Assembly: GCA_963830455.1 (NCBI GenBank)
Contig: CAWHMT010000001.1
Span: 124,001 to 188,000 of the forward strand
Source of the DNA: 20CM-2-65-7 sp963830455
GTDB lineage: Bacteria; Gemmatimonadota; Gemmatimonadetes; Gemmatimonadales; GWC2-71-9
DNA: 64,000 nt
Direction: 5' to 3'
The notes below the pieces were generated by a model. That model was given only the letters and a program-made list of their open reading frames with translations, was not told the origin of the DNA and searched no databases. Below are positions 16,689 through 26,027 of this stretch, piece after piece. Position 1 is the first letter of the stretch. Each line of letters starts with the position of its first letter. The translations under genes and the position numbers were made by a program.

Positions 16689-19636
16689 GACGCCTCGGCG
16701 GAAGTGAACAGCCTGGCGGCGCCAATCCCCCACGCCGGGAGATCGATCGAGGCGCGCCCGTCGCTCCCGACGGCAATCGGATCGCCGTTCTGTTCGACGA
16801 TCGTGGTGCGCCGCGCGAGCTTGAACGCGTACGCGGCCGGCCATACGCCGACGGCGCGCGCCTGTCCGGAGACGTCGAGCAGCTTCACGATCACGCCTTC
16901 ACCGTCGTCCGCGAGCTTCGCCCCCACGACCATCGCGTTCTTATCGGCGTAGAACAGGGCGCGATCCTTCGTGATCAAGGGACCCGGTGTCGTGTTCGTG
17001 TACGACGGGCTCACATACAATGGATCGCACGCCGCCCACCCGCGGCGCACGGGCTCCGCCGCATCGCCGGGGGCGAGGAGCGATATGCGAAACCGCAAGG
17101 TGACATTCCCGCCCTGCGACGCGGCGTAGTTGGTGTGCCAGTAGTTGTTCATTGCGTACGCGAACAACGTCCCGTCGGGGGGGGGCACGCTGCTGCGCCG
17201 CCACTGGCCCCGGAACAGATCGTTCAACGTGAACAGCGGCGTGTCGGGCGCGCTCCAGAGCAAACCGTCGTTTCCCTCGCGCAGCCACACCCAGTGCGCG
17301 TGACAGTACCAGTCGCGACAGCTCCCCGGCTGCTGATCGCGATCGACCGTCATGCGGCCGAGCGGGACTTCGACGTCGACGGTCGGCTTCGTGAACGCGA
17401 AGGGGAACGCGACGTACAGCGCTTCCTTGGCGAGCGTCGGCGTCTTGGTCATGCGGTTCTCGACGTCGACCCACGGCAGCTCGTCGTACAGCGTCACCGT
17501 CGAGACGATCGTCGGAAACCCATCCAGTGCCCGCTCGATCACCAGCCGCACCCCGATGCCCGGCAGCTTTTCACGCCGGCAGCGAACGAAGCGCGCCTGG
17601 GTGATGTCCAGCTGCGGGGCGTTCTTGAGGTCGTTGCGGTCGCCGGTCGTCCAGAGTGCGCTGCGCGCGCCGCCGCGGGCATAGACCAGCTGATTGAGGC
17701 CGGACCACTCCGACGTTTTGACGCGCTCTTTGCCGTCTGGGCCGGTCAGCGATCGAATCGCGCCGCTCGCGCCGTCGAGCGTGACCGTAAAGCGGCCCGC
17801 GGTTGCCTCGAGCGTGTCGCCCCCCCCATCGGATGCCGGCGGCTGGGGGCTCCGATCGGATTCGGTCAGCGCGATGTAACCGAGCGGGGGCACGTCGCGG
17901 AACAGCACGAGCGCGTCGCCGTCGTCGAGATCGACCGAGGCCAGCTCGCGCCCCTCGTACGCAAGCGTTTTGCCCGCGCCCCCCGCCACGCGTGCGACGT
18001 CCGTGCGTTCCCACGTACCCGCGTTGAACACCAGCCGGCCACGCCCCGCGCGCGTCGCTCGGCCCAATCGTAACAAGCCATCGCGGAGGAGATCGCCGGC
18101 ACCGGCTGCCGCCGCGTTGATGAAGCGCTTCTTGTATTCCCATTGCGCGACCGTTTGCCGGGATGTCGGGGCGTCGATGCTCTCCGCGGCACCCCAGGTG
18201 TGCTCGCCGAACATCAGCAGGTCCCGCCACAACGTGGTGCGCGCATCGGCCCCCCCCCGCTTGCGCGCGTCGTCGTCCTCCCCGCGCGCGATGCGGTCGC
18301 CCCACAGTTCCACGATTTCCACCGCCCGGGCGGCAAGCTGCGCAGACCGGAACGCCGCGAGCTCGGCGGCCGTGGAAGCAGCGCCATCTTCCCAGTAGAG
18401 ACCGGTGTCGCCGCGACGCACGGGGATCTTGGTCCCGTAGCGCCGTTCCACGTCCCGGAAAAAGTCTTCGGCGCGGCCCGCGACGATCCGGGGCCACATG
18501 AAGCGCCGTCCGAATTCCTGCAGATTCGTGACCAGCGCTTCCTTCATAAGAGCGTTGTCCTGCCAGTCGGCGCCGTACAGCAGCGCGACGTCATACGGCC
18601 AGTCTTGCGCCAGCAACGCCGGCTGATTGAGCAGCCATTCAGAGAGCCGGCGCCCCATCTCTTCCGGGCCGGCGTCGAAGCCGAAGCGCGTGCCGTCGCC
18701 ATAGTGGTGCGCGCGCCAGTGCAGCACACGGCTGCCGTCCGGCCCCTCCCAGTAGTAGAGCTGCGGGTAGATCGTGCCTTCCGCGCCGGCGCTCGCCGGC
18801 AGCAGCGGCACCGCGCGCTCGGGGTTAGGACCGCTCGCCAGGTACTTCACGCCGCTCGCCGCCAGCAGCATCGGGAACGTCAGCGGTTGTCCGGGCACGT
18901 CGGTGATCTGGGCCGAGAGAAAACCCAAGCCCCGCTCGCGCGCGAGTTTGCCCGCGGGCCAGGTGAGACGCGCGAATGTTTCGTGATCGAGCAGTCCGGT
19001 CAGCATGTTCGCGAACAGCGCCTGCCAGCCGATCCTGCCGTCGCGGATCGCCTGCACGAGCGCGTCGCCGGCATCTGCGGAGCGATTCTCCAGAAATGAC
19101 AACACCTGCAGCGCGCACTCCGCCGTGAAGTGGAAGTCGCGATTGCTTGCGAGCCGCGCGAGCGCCGCATCGAGATTCTTGCGATGCGTTTCGAGCGCCC
19201 GCTCCTGGAGATCGGTGTATCCGACGTCGGTGTGAATCGACGCGAGCCAGTACAGCGTCCAGCGTTTCGGCGGGGAGAGCCGCAAGCGCCGCCGCGCGGC
19301 GCGATCTTTGCCGATTTCGACGTCGACTTGAAAATCGGACGGTTGCGACAGCGGCACCCACAGCTCGCCGCTCAGCGCGACGCCGTCGGACGACGGCAGC
19401 AGACCGGCGGTCCCGATCAGCGCGCCGCGGGCGTCGGTCACGCGCGCACGCGCGGCGGGCGCGCTCAATCCCGAAACGATGACGCGCACGAGATTGCGGC
19501 GTCCATCCGGCTGCTGGAACAGCGCCGTGGGGCGCACGTCGATCACCGGCTGTTGTGCGCCACCGGGCGCGGAGCGCCGCACGAGCGGGAGCGTCCCGAG
19601 CCAGGCGAGAAAGGCGCGACGGTCGAAAGGGAGCAT
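16685..19636 (-). CDS. Secreted glycoside hydrolase family 38-like (alpha-mannosidase-like) protein
   Basis: A 983-residue exported protein resembling family 38 alpha-mannosidases. The N-terminus has a twin-arginine-like signal (DRRAFLAWLGTLPLV). An N-terminal domain (about 30-120) precedes the deacetylase-like catalytic barrel with IHTDVGYTDLQ (H135, D137), the counterpart of the zinc-binding H-x-D-x-G-W motif of the family. After about residue 550 beta-rich domains follow, as in GH38 enzymes. The substrate is unknown; sequence relatives are often annotated as DUF5054. It contains an 8-G run (17177-17184) and a 9-C run (18250-18258) without loss of frame. ppc follows with overlapping stop/start, an odd partner functionally. 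Confidence 0.75.
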   Translation of the reverse strand: MLPFDRRAFLAWLGTLPLVRRSAPGGAQQPVIDVRPTALFQQPDGRRNLVRVIVSGLSAPAARARVTDARGALIGTAGLLPSSDGVALSGELWVPLSQPSDFQVDVEIGKDRAARRRLRLSPPKRWTLYWLASIHTDVGYTDLQERALETHRKNLDAALARLASNRDFHFTAECALQVLSFLENRSADAGDALVQAIRDGRIGWQALFANMLTGLLDHETFARLTWPAGKLARERGLGFLSAQITDVPGQPLTFPMLLAASGVKYLASGPNPERAVPLLPASAGAEGTIYPQLYYWEGPDGSRVLHWRAHHYGDGTRFGFDAGPEEMGRRLSEWLLNQPALLAQDWPYDVALLYGADWQDNALMKEALVTNLQEFGRRFMWPRIVAGRAEDFFRDVERRYGTKIPVRRGDTGLYWEDGAASTAAELAAFRSAQLAARAVEIVELWGDRIARGEDDDARKRGGADARTTLWRDLLMFGEHTWGAAESIDAPTSRQTVAQWEYKKRFINAAAAGAGDLLRDGLLRLGRATRAGRGRLVFNAGTWERTDVARVAGGAGKTLAYEGRELASVDLDDGDALVLFRDVPPLGYIALTESDRSPQPPASDGGGDTLEATAGRFTVTLDGASGAIRSLTGPDGKERVKTSEWSGLNQLVYARGGARSALWTTGDRNDLKNAPQLDITQARFVRCRREKLPGIGVRLVIERALDGFPTIVSTVTLYDELPWVDVENRMTKTPTLAKEALYVAFPFAFTKPTVDVEVPLGRMTVDRDQQPGSCRDWYCHAHWVWLREGNDGLLWSAPDTPLFTLNDLFRGQWRRSSVPPPDGTLFAYAMNNYWHTNYAASQGGNVTLRFRISLLAPGDAAEPVRRGWAACDPLYVSPSYTNTTPGPLITKDRALFYADKNAMVVGAKLADDGEGVIVKLLDVSGQARAVGVWPAAYAFKLARRTTIVEQNGDPIAVGSDGRASIDLPAWGIGAARLFTSAEAS

Positions 19637-19660
19637 GGGGCTGCTATAACTTACCGCTGC

Positions 19661-19688
19661 TTGACTGTCCGGGTCCCCTCTGTACGTT
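19661..19688 (+). promoter_or_regulatory. Possible sigma-70 promoter for the small lipoprotein gene
   Basis: TTGACT at 19661-19666 is followed after 16 bases by TACGTT (19683-19688), a weak -10. Transcription from it would start about 35 bases before the ATG at 19728. The match is fair at -35 and poor at -10. Confidence 0.3.
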
Positions 19689-19727
19689 TCGCGCGTCCGT
19701 CACCCAGGTCCCTCAACCGGAGCCAGC

Positions 19728-19928
19728 ATGAAGCGCATTGCATTGGCCGTGGCGCTGGTCGTCATGGCTGCCGGCGCGTGCAAGAAGGCCGAAGACCGCG
19801 GAATGGCCGCGGACAGCACGAGCGCCAATTCGATGATGATGTCCGACTCGATGATGATGTCCGACTCGATGCACGCGGACACCACTCATCATATGGCGCC
19901 GGATACCACCAAGGCGCGCCGTCCGTAA
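19728..19928 (+). CDS. Small Met/Ser/Asp-repeat lipoprotein
   Basis: A 66-residue protein with a lipoprotein signal: basic MKR, hydrophobic core and lipobox AAGAC (Cys18), followed by Lys-Lys-Ala-Glu-Asp. The mature part is low-complexity: MMMSDSM occurs twice in a row, then His-rich HADTTHHM. At DNA level this is a direct 18-base repeat, so the number of copies may vary between strains. Methionine- and histidine-rich secreted peptides sometimes bind copper or other soft metals; that is only a guess here. A good ribosome-binding site (CCGGAG) precedes the ATG and a strong terminator follows 20 bases after the stop, so it is a single-gene transcript. Confidence 0.7.
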   Translation: MKRIALAVALVVMAAGACKKAEDRGMAADSTSANSMMMSDSMMMSDSMHADTTHHMAPDTTKARRP

Positions 19929-19950
19929 CAGCGTTGTGAGCGGAGTCGTG

Positions 19951-19981
19951 AAGCCCGGGCGATGCCCGGGCTTTTCTTTTT
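19951..19981 (+). terminator. Intrinsic terminator after the small lipoprotein
   Basis: A perfect 9-base stem AGCCCGGGC / GCCCGGGCT with loop GAT is followed by TTTCTTTTT. It serves the plus-strand lipoprotein gene. On the minus strand no T-run follows, so it should not stop the convergent epimerase transcript. Confidence 0.9.
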
Positions 19982-20976
19982 CAGCGAACCGAGCGCGCGA
20001 TCGCGGATCGCGTGTCGAATGGCGGCACCCACCCGAGCTCGCGCCCGATCCGTTCCGTGGAGTAGGGATTCTCCCCCAGGATGAACGACAGCGCGGCGCT
20101 GCCGAGTCCCGCGTAGCGCCCCGGGAACAGCCGCTTGAGCAACGTGCTCCAGGCCGCGATGCCCGCTCGGACCAGTCCCACCGGCACCGGCACGAAGCGG
20201 GGACGGCGGCCGATCGCCTGCGCGAACGTGGCGAAGAACTCGCGCTGGCCGAGCAGGGGTGGGGCATCACGGGTCACGTGGTACGCGCGAAATCCCGAGA
20301 GCCCGGGGGGGCGGCCATCGAGCGCTGCGACAATAGCGGACGCCACGTTGCCGGCGTAGACGCATGACAGGTGATTGGTCCCCGCGCCGATCTGCGGCAA
20401 CAATCCGCGCTTGAGCGTGGCGACCAGACGCCGCGTGAACACGCGATCGCGCTCTCCGTAAATGACGTTGGGGCGGATCGCGATCGCGGTGAGGCCGCCG
20501 CGGCGGGTCTCCTCCTGCACGAGCAGCTCGGCGGCGCGCTTGGTGCGGGCATAGAAATCCGCGGCGGGGAGCGGCTGAAACGGGTAGTCCTCGGTGACGC
20601 CGTCCTTCCCGGCCGCGTACACCTCGGTGCGGCCGTAGACGGCGACGGACGAAACGTGAATCAGCCGGGCGCCAGACTTGCGCGCGGCCTCGATCGCGAG
20701 CCGGGTCCCACCGACGTTGACGCGCGTGAACTCGTCGAAGGAGTCGCGTGTGACGACCAGCGCCGCGGCGTGCACGATCGCTCGAACACCTTGCGCGGCC
20801 CGATCCCACGTCTCGGCGTTGGTCACGTCGCCGATCACCGGCTCGGCGCCGAAGGACTCGACGAGCGCGCGGGCGTGCGCGCGCACGAGCGCGCGCGGCC
20901 GCTCGCCCCGGGCACGCAATGCCTCGAGGACGTGCGTGCCCACGAGGCCGGCGGCGCCGGTGACGAGAACCGTCAC
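19981..20976 (-). CDS. NAD(P)-dependent epimerase/dehydratase
   Basis: A 331-residue extended short-chain dehydrogenase/reductase. The Rossmann motif is TGAAGLVG at residues 6-13, followed by the NAD-binding VIGDV element, HAAALV, and the catalytic YARTK (Tyr-x-x-x-Lys) with the serine in HVSSVAVYG. Relatives act on nucleotide sugars, sterols or aldehydes, and the substrate is not deducible. The start overlaps the ygfZ stop (ATGA), and the gene is the last of the long glcDEF-hydrolase-HAD-ygfZ unit. The C-terminus (LGWVPPFDTRSAIARSVR) is typical for the family, so the gene is complete. Confidence 0.85.
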   Translation of the reverse strand: MTVLVTGAAGLVGTHVLEALRARGERPRALVRAHARALVESFGAEPVIGDVTNAETWDRAAQGVRAIVHAAALVVTRDSFDEFTRVNVGGTRLAIEAARKSGARLIHVSSVAVYGRTEVYAAGKDGVTEDYPFQPLPAADFYARTKRAAELLVQEETRRGGLTAIAIRPNVIYGERDRVFTRRLVATLKRGLLPQIGAGTNHLSCVYAGNVASAIVAALDGRPPGLSGFRAYHVTRDAPPLLGQREFFATFAQAIGRRPRFVPVPVGLVRAGIAAWSTLLKRLFPGRYAGLGSAALSFILGENPYSTERIGRELGWVPPFDTRSAIARSVR

Positions 20977-22019
20977 GCGGGAGTGACGGTGGGCGCGTCG
21001 AAGGGCAGGTTCACGACTCTTGCTTCGCGGCCCGCCGCGCGCACTCGGGCGCCGATCGGAACCTCGCGGCGCACGATCGCCAGACCAATCCAGCGGCCCA
21101 GCACCGAGCCGCCGCCATCGGGCAGCCAGGCGATGCTGGTGACGCGCCCCACCTCACGCTCGTCCTCGGTCACCGCACTCCAGCCGCTCGCGGGAGCAGC
21201 CGGCGGATCGCTCTCGAACAGCAGGCCCCGCAGCTGGCGGTTGGCGTGCCCGCGGAAGTGCAGCCGGCTGACGGTTTCCTGGCCGGTGTAGCAGCCCTTG
21301 GTATACGACACGCCGCCGATTTCGTCGAAGCGCACTTCCTGCGGAATGGTCTTGTCGTCGACCTCCGACGCGAGCCGCGGCCAGCCGGCCAGAATCCGAG
21401 CCAGCTCGAGCGCGTCCGGGCTCGCGCGGTGCGCGCCGGCGCCCGCGAGACGCTGTTGCAACGCGGCGCGGTGCGGGGCGGCGGTGGTGATCTGGAAAAC
21501 GAACGGCGCGAGCTCGCTCGCGCGCGCGACTTCGACCGCGATGTCGCCGGCCTTGCCCTCCACGGTATGGCTCGGTCCCGGCGGGACGGGGAGCCCCGCC
21601 GCGCCCATCACCGCAACGCTGTGGGCGCCCGCCAGTCGCAGCACGCCGAGATCGTCGCTGCGATCTTCGAAGCGCGCGAGCCGCGGCGGGATCGAACGCT
21701 CGAAGATCGCGCGCGCGCGCTCGCGTCCCTCAACCGGGACGGTGAACCGGACGCGCGAGCCCAACCGCGCGGCCCACCCATCCACGACCATCATCCCTTT
21801 GGGTGTCAGCAGCGCCCCATACACGAACGCGCCGTCGCCGGGTTTTTCGATGTCGTTCGTCAGCAGTCCCTGAAAGCAGACGATGGCTCCGGTGCCGGCG
21901 CCGGTCAGCTCGATCACCCCTGTGTCGACCGGCGCCACGATCGCCCCGGCGCGCAGCTGATCGACGACTTCGGCCGGCACGGCGTCCCGCTCGAGTCGCG
22001 TGACGGTGAGGTCGCTCAC
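20973..22019 (-). CDS. ygfZ: Folate-binding protein YgfZ / GcvT-like
   Basis: YgfZ is a tetrahydrofolate-binding relative of aminomethyltransferase that supports assembly or repair of some iron-sulfur enzymes. The signature KGCYTGQE (here YTKGCYTGQETVSRLH) is present, along with the N-terminal LTGAGTGAIVCFQGLLTNDI, where ygfZ/GcvT proteins place the LxGxDaxxFLqg(l/q)lTnD pattern. The GTG start at 22019-22017 overlaps the stop of the HAD gene (GTGA) and gives 348 residues; a longer reading upstream lacks homologous sequence. An iron-sulfur-linked maturation factor fits the neighbourhood, since GlcF upstream is an iron-sulfur protein. Confidence 0.9.
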   Translation of the reverse strand: MSDLTVTRLERDAVPAEVVDQLRAGAIVAPVDTGVIELTGAGTGAIVCFQGLLTNDIEKPGDGAFVYGALLTPKGMMVVDGWAARLGSRVRFTVPVEGRERARAIFERSIPPRLARFEDRSDDLGVLRLAGAHSVAVMGAAGLPVPPGPSHTVEGKAGDIAVEVARASELAPFVFQITTAAPHRAALQQRLAGAGAHRASPDALELARILAGWPRLASEVDDKTIPQEVRFDEIGGVSYTKGCYTGQETVSRLHFRGHANRQLRGLLFESDPPAAPASGWSAVTEDEREVGRVTSIAWLPDGGGSVLGRWIGLAIVRREVPIGARVRAAGREARVVNLPFDAPTVTPA

Positions 22020-22699
22020 AGGGCCATCAATTCCGCGGCGGTGTGACCGGCCAGCGAATCCCAGACCCGGGCTGCGCCCCGGCCCTCGAGGTGCTGAATC
22101 GGATGACTGGTGGTGAGCACGATGCACGGCATCCCGGCAGCGAGCGCCGCCTGAACTCCGGGCACCGAATCTTCGATGACGACGCAGCTCGCCGCAGCGA
22201 TCGGTGCAGAGCCGGGGGGCTGTCGGCTGAACGCCTGCAGTGCGGCGAGGTAGGAGGCAGGACTTGGTTTGGAGAGGGGCACGTCGCCCGCCGCTACGAT
22301 GACTTCGAAATACGGCGCCAGATCCGTGCGGGCGAGGATTGTGTCGATCTCGCGCCGCAGCGCGCCCGAGACGATGCCCAGACGAAAGCGCTTGGCAGCG
22401 TCGCGCACGAACTCGCGGGCCCCCGGGACGAGCTGCAGCGACGATTGTACGAGCTCCAGGTATACCTTCGACTTCGTGTCGACGAGGAACTTCAGCAGTT
22501 CCGTCGTCAGCGTACGCTGCGCGCGCCGGTAGGCTTCGACGAAGCCGGAGCGATCGTCCAGGCCGAGATAATGCGCGTAATAGTCCTCGCGCGTGAGCGC
22601 GATGCCCTCCTCGGCGAGGACGCGCTGCAACGCTTCGCAGTGCTGCGGCTCGTCATTCACCAGCACGCCATTGAAGTCGAACAGCACCGCCTGGATCAC
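22016..22699 (-). CDS. HAD-superfamily phosphatase (beta-phosphoglucomutase-like)
   Basis: A 227-residue HAD hydrolase: motif I VLFDFNGVLVNDE near the N-terminus, with the unusual DFN where most have DxD, so the second aspartate (acid/base) is replaced by asparagine at that position. Motif II is IVSGAL, motif III has KPSPASY, motif IV is VIEDSVPGVQAALAAGM. With photosynthetic and chemolithotrophic relatives in mind, a phosphoglycolate phosphatase feeding glycolate to the upstream glcDEF is attractive, but that is inference. The GTG start at 22699 overlaps the stop of the alpha/beta hydrolase (GTGA). Confidence 0.82.
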   Translation of the reverse strand: MIQAVLFDFNGVLVNDEPQHCEALQRVLAEEGIALTREDYYAHYLGLDDRSGFVEAYRRAQRTLTTELLKFLVDTKSKVYLELVQSSLQLVPGAREFVRDAAKRFRLGIVSGALRREIDTILARTDLAPYFEVIVAAGDVPLSKPSPASYLAALQAFSRQPPGSAPIAAASCVVIEDSVPGVQAALAAGMPCIVLTTSHPIQHLEGRGAARVWDSLAGHTAAELMAL

Positions 22700-23568
22700 A
22701 AGATCTCCTTCAACCAGCTGACGATGTTGGGCCAGCACGACGCGCGCGCGCGCGGACTCAACACGAGACCCCGGTGCGACAACCCGGGCTCGATCGCGAG
22801 GGTTTTACGCGCCGCCCCGACGCGTTCTACCACCTGGCGGCACGCGGTGGGTGGCGCGAAGATCCGGTCCGAGCCGCCTGCCACTCCCAGGTAGGGAATG
22901 CTCAGGGCCGCGAGTCCGGCAAAGTAGTCGAAGCCGTCGGTCCCCATCCACGCGCCCCGCACGTTCCACTCCATCCATTCGGCGATGATCTCCGCCGCCT
23001 CGTCCTCGTTGCCGAACCGCAGCGCCCGCGCGGGAAATCGTCCCAGGGCGCGTGACACGGCGATCGTCAACGCCGCGAGTGAGCGGCGCACCGGTCCCAG
23101 GCGCCGGGGCCCCGGGGTACCGAGCGTCACAACGGCGCGGATCGGCGCGGCAGCCGCAACGCGCGCCAGCCAACACAACCCCGCGGCTCCCCCGGAGGAG
23201 TGACCGAGCCAGGCGAGCGGGGCGCCGTCCGTTTCCTCGCGCACGCGCGCGACGAGTGTAGGTGTGTCATGCAGGATCCAGTCCTCGAACGTCCACGCGC
23301 CCCGCCGCGGTTCGCGCGCACTCTCGCCATGGTGGCGGAGGTCGGCGAGCCAGACATCGAATCCGGCGGCGCCCAGAAAGTGCGCCAGACCGCTGGGAGC
23401 CTCCGCGCCATCGGGGGAATACAGCCAACAACGATGGTTGGTGAACGCGCCGTGCACGAGCAGCACCGCCGGCCGGCCGTCGCGGTGCGCGCGCAGCCGG
23501 TGCAGCGCCAGCTGCACCCCGTCCGGCGTCATGATGTGGCGCCCCCCCCCGGCTGCTCCGCCGCTCAT
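22696..23568 (-). CDS. Alpha/beta hydrolase
   Basis: A 290-residue alpha/beta-hydrolase-fold protein. HGAFTNHRCW is the oxyanion-hole HG region, the nucleophile elbow is GHSSGG, and the acid and histidine are likely in GGSDRIFAPP and LSHRGLVL. Lipase, esterase or acyl-hydrolase activity is likely; the fungal/animal lysosomal-lipase-like arrangement (LRHHGESARE, DWILHDTPTLV) is seen. The ATG at 23568 overlaps the glcF stop (ATGA), but the first codons cross a 9-base C run (23542-23550); an ATG at 23532 after the run gives 278 residues and would not depend on its length. Confidence 0.82.
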   Translation of the reverse strand: MSGGAAGGGRHIMTPDGVQLALHRLRAHRDGRPAVLLVHGAFTNHRCWLYSPDGAEAPSGLAHFLGAAGFDVWLADLRHHGESAREPRRGAWTFEDWILHDTPTLVARVREETDGAPLAWLGHSSGGAAGLCWLARVAAAAPIRAVVTLGTPGPRRLGPVRRSLAALTIAVSRALGRFPARALRFGNEDEAAEIIAEWMEWNVRGAWMGTDGFDYFAGLAALSIPYLGVAGGSDRIFAPPTACRQVVERVGAARKTLAIEPGLSHRGLVLSPRARASCWPNIVSWLKEIL

Positions 23569-24823
23569 TCGTAGCGCCCGGCGGCGCGGTAGGCGTCGTC
23601 GAGCAGCTCGACCGGATGTCGGACGTGCGCGGGGATCCGCGCCGCGGCGAGGCCGGCGCCCAACTGCATCAGGCAGCCCGGGTTGCCCGTCGCGACCACT
23701 TGGGGAGCCGCTTCGCGCAGGCGCGCGAGCTTGGGCGCGAGCACGGCGCGCGACATCTCCGGCTCGAGCATGGTGAACAGTCCCGCACTGCCACAGCACT
23801 CAGCCGCGCCCGGCACGGGTACCAACGTGAGCAGCGGAATCGCGGCGAACAGCTTCAGTGGAGGTATGGCGACCCCTTGCGCGTGCAGCAAGTGGCAGGG
23901 TGGGTCGTACGCGACATGCAGATCGAGCGGGGCGCCGGGAACGGGGGACGGCGCCAGAAGCTCGGTGACGTCGCGGACGCGCGCTGCAAACCGCTCGCTC
24001 CGCGCATCGCCGACGAGATGTCCGTATTCCTTCATGAGTGCGCCGCACCCGGCGCTGTTGACGACGATCGGCTCATCGCTATCTCCGAACGCGGCGACAT
24101 TGACTCGCGCGAGGGCACGCGCCGCGTCCGGCAGTCCGGCGTGCGCATGCAGCGCTCCGCAGCAGACTTGACCGGGGACCTCACGAACGTCGTATCCGTT
24201 CACGGCCAGGGTGCGCACGGTCGCATCGTGGACATGAGAGAACAGGCCTTGTTGGACGCAGCCACGAAACAGCAGGACGGCGGAGGGCGGCGCAGGGCGG
24301 TGGAGGGCGGCCGGAGCCGTGGCCGTTGCCGCCTTTCGCCGCCCTGCGCCGCCGTTCGCCGCCCTTCGTCGCAACCAGCATCCCCAGTGCAAACCGCACT
24401 CGTACCGAATCCAGCGATCCCACGCGGGAGCACCGATCTCAGCAGCCGGGCAAACCAGTAGACAGCTCCGCTCACCCCCGGCGTCGTTAGCGCCCACAGC
24501 GCCAGGCGCGCCAGCAGGGGGACGCCGCGGGCGGCCGTGATCCGCGCGCGTGCGGCCTCGAGGCCCTGACCGTAGCGGACTCCTGAGGGGCAGACCGGTT
24601 CGCAGGCGCGGCACCCAAGGCAGCGATCGAGATGATAGGCGAGTGCCGGATCGGTCTCCGCGAGCTCACCGCGCTCCAGTGCCCGCATCAGCTCGATGCG
24701 GCCGCGGGGCGAATCGGATTCATCTCCGGTGGCGAGAAAGGTGGGACAAGCTTGCAGACAGAACCCGCAGTGTACGCACGCGTCCAGCCCTTCGAATCCG
24801 CCTCGAACCCCCCTCCCCGTCAT
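23565..24823 (-). CDS. glcF: Glycolate oxidase iron-sulfur subunit, frame broken by a repeat
   Basis: GlcF carries two 4Fe-4S clusters and passes electrons from GlcD/GlcE to the quinone pool. The N-terminal part (24823 down to about 24400) has the clusters CVHCGFCLQACP and CLGCRACEPVCPSG. The C-terminal part, with the cysteine-rich CCG-type domains (GCVQQGLFSHV, QVCCGALH, NSAGCGALMKEY, AECCGSAGLF), is read from another frame. The switch lies at the 10-mer hairpin element 24277-24372, in the variable linker. The stop-to-start length of 1259 bases is one short of a multiple of three. Start (ATGA overlap with glcE) and end (ATGA overlap with the hydrolase) are intact, so either one base is missing from the assembly or the insertion broke the gene. 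Confidence 0.82.
24277..24372. repeat. 10-mer inverted repeat inside glcF
   Basis: The left arm (24277-24312) holds tandem 10-mers of the type AGGGCGGCGC/AGGGCGGTGG. The right arm (24328-24372) holds four reverse-complement-like 10-mers (GCCGCCYTKC). About 15 bases separate them, so the region can fold into a long GC hairpin. It lies in the glcF linker exactly where the reading frame changes. Confidence 0.75.
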
Positions 24824-26027
24824 GAGCCTTCGGTGGCGACGACGAGGGCACCCCCGGGATCGAATGTGCGTCGTAGGCCCGCGACCAGCGGACCTACGCC
24901 TTCGCGATACGCGCCGAAGTGGCCGACCGCCCCGCGCACCGGCCATGGCGCGCGCTCGAGCGTCATCGGGACCTCCATACCGGCGAGCGTGCGGCGCAGC
25001 CGTTGCAGCCGGTCGATGCTCGTGTCGCCGGTCCACCGGATCGCGCCCGCGGCCGGCGACGCGGAGATCCATTCGTCCCCGAGCTGGTGCTGGAGCAGGT
25101 CGAGCAGCTCGTCGCTCGTGGCCGGGACACCGCCGATGCGGAAGGTCACCGGCCGCACCGCGAATCCCTCGGCGAGGCGCATCCAGAACGCGTGCGCCTC
25201 TTCCGCGCGGAGCGCGGTGAAGCGGCCGCCGCCGGTCGCGGCGCCCAGGCCGGCTTCGTCGGCCGCCACGAGCGCCGGCGAGCCGGCGAGGCGCACGCCC
25301 AGGACCCAGCGTTCGCGCCGGGCCAGGGCAGGGGAGACGAGCTCGAGCGCGGCCGGCGTGAGGCCGGCGCGGCAATGTCTTCACCGACCTGCGTGAGCTC
25401 TTCGCGCGTGCCCTCGAGCATGTACGTGACGTCGGCGCGCGGCAGCGTGCGCAGGCGCAGGTGCACGAGCACGATCACGCCAAACGCGCCGAATCCTCCG
25501 GCCTGCAGGCGTGTGAGGTCATAGCCCGCGACGTTTTTCATCACGCGCCCGCCGCTTTGCACCATCCGGCCGTCGCCCGTCACGAATGTCACGCCGAGCA
25601 GATGATCCTTGATCGGGCCGAACGCATGCCGCAGCGGACCCGCGGTGCCGGTGGCCACGACCGAGCCCAGCGTGCGGCCCGCGAGTCCCGGCGGATCGAT
25701 GGCGAGCCACGCCCCGCGGTCGGCGAGCTGCTGGCGCAGCTGGTCCAGACCGATGCCGGCTTCGGCCGTGGCGGTGAGATCCGCAGGCTCGATTGCCGGC
25801 ACACGATCCAGGCGACGAGTCGTGAGCGCGAGGTCGGCGGGAGCGTCGCTCGGGAGCCACGTGCCCGCGCCTTCGATGCGCACACGCCAGCCTTCCTGAT
25901 GCGCGGTGCCGAGCAGCAGGGCGACGGCATCGGGCGATCCGGGGGCGATGCGGGGGACGCGATCCGTGCCCGCTTCGAGCACGGCGCCTTCGCCGAGCAG
26001 CGCGGTGACCTTCTCGAGGATCGTCAT
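24820..26027 (-). CDS. glcE: Glycolate oxidase FAD-binding subunit, frameshifted
   Basis: GlcE is the second flavin-type subunit of glycolate oxidase. The N-terminal part, from the ATG at 26027 (ATGA overlap with glcD), carries the PCMH FAD-binding fold with RIEGAGTWLPS, GLAGRTLGSVVATGTAGPLRHAFG and NVAGYDLTRLQAGGFGAFGVI. The C-terminal part (GLTPAALELVSPALARRERW through FGAYREGVGPLVAGLRRTFDPGGAL) is read in a different frame. The two join near 25360-25375, around CATTGCCGCGCCGGCC on the coding strand, and the total of 1208 bases is one short of a multiple of three. No repeat sits at the break. A single missing base, real or from assembly, explains it. Confidence 0.85.

Noticed and set aside
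25355..25380. Programmed ribosomal frameshift in glcE
   Set aside because: No slippery heptamer or downstream pseudoknot seen, and two other genes show the same one-base deficit.
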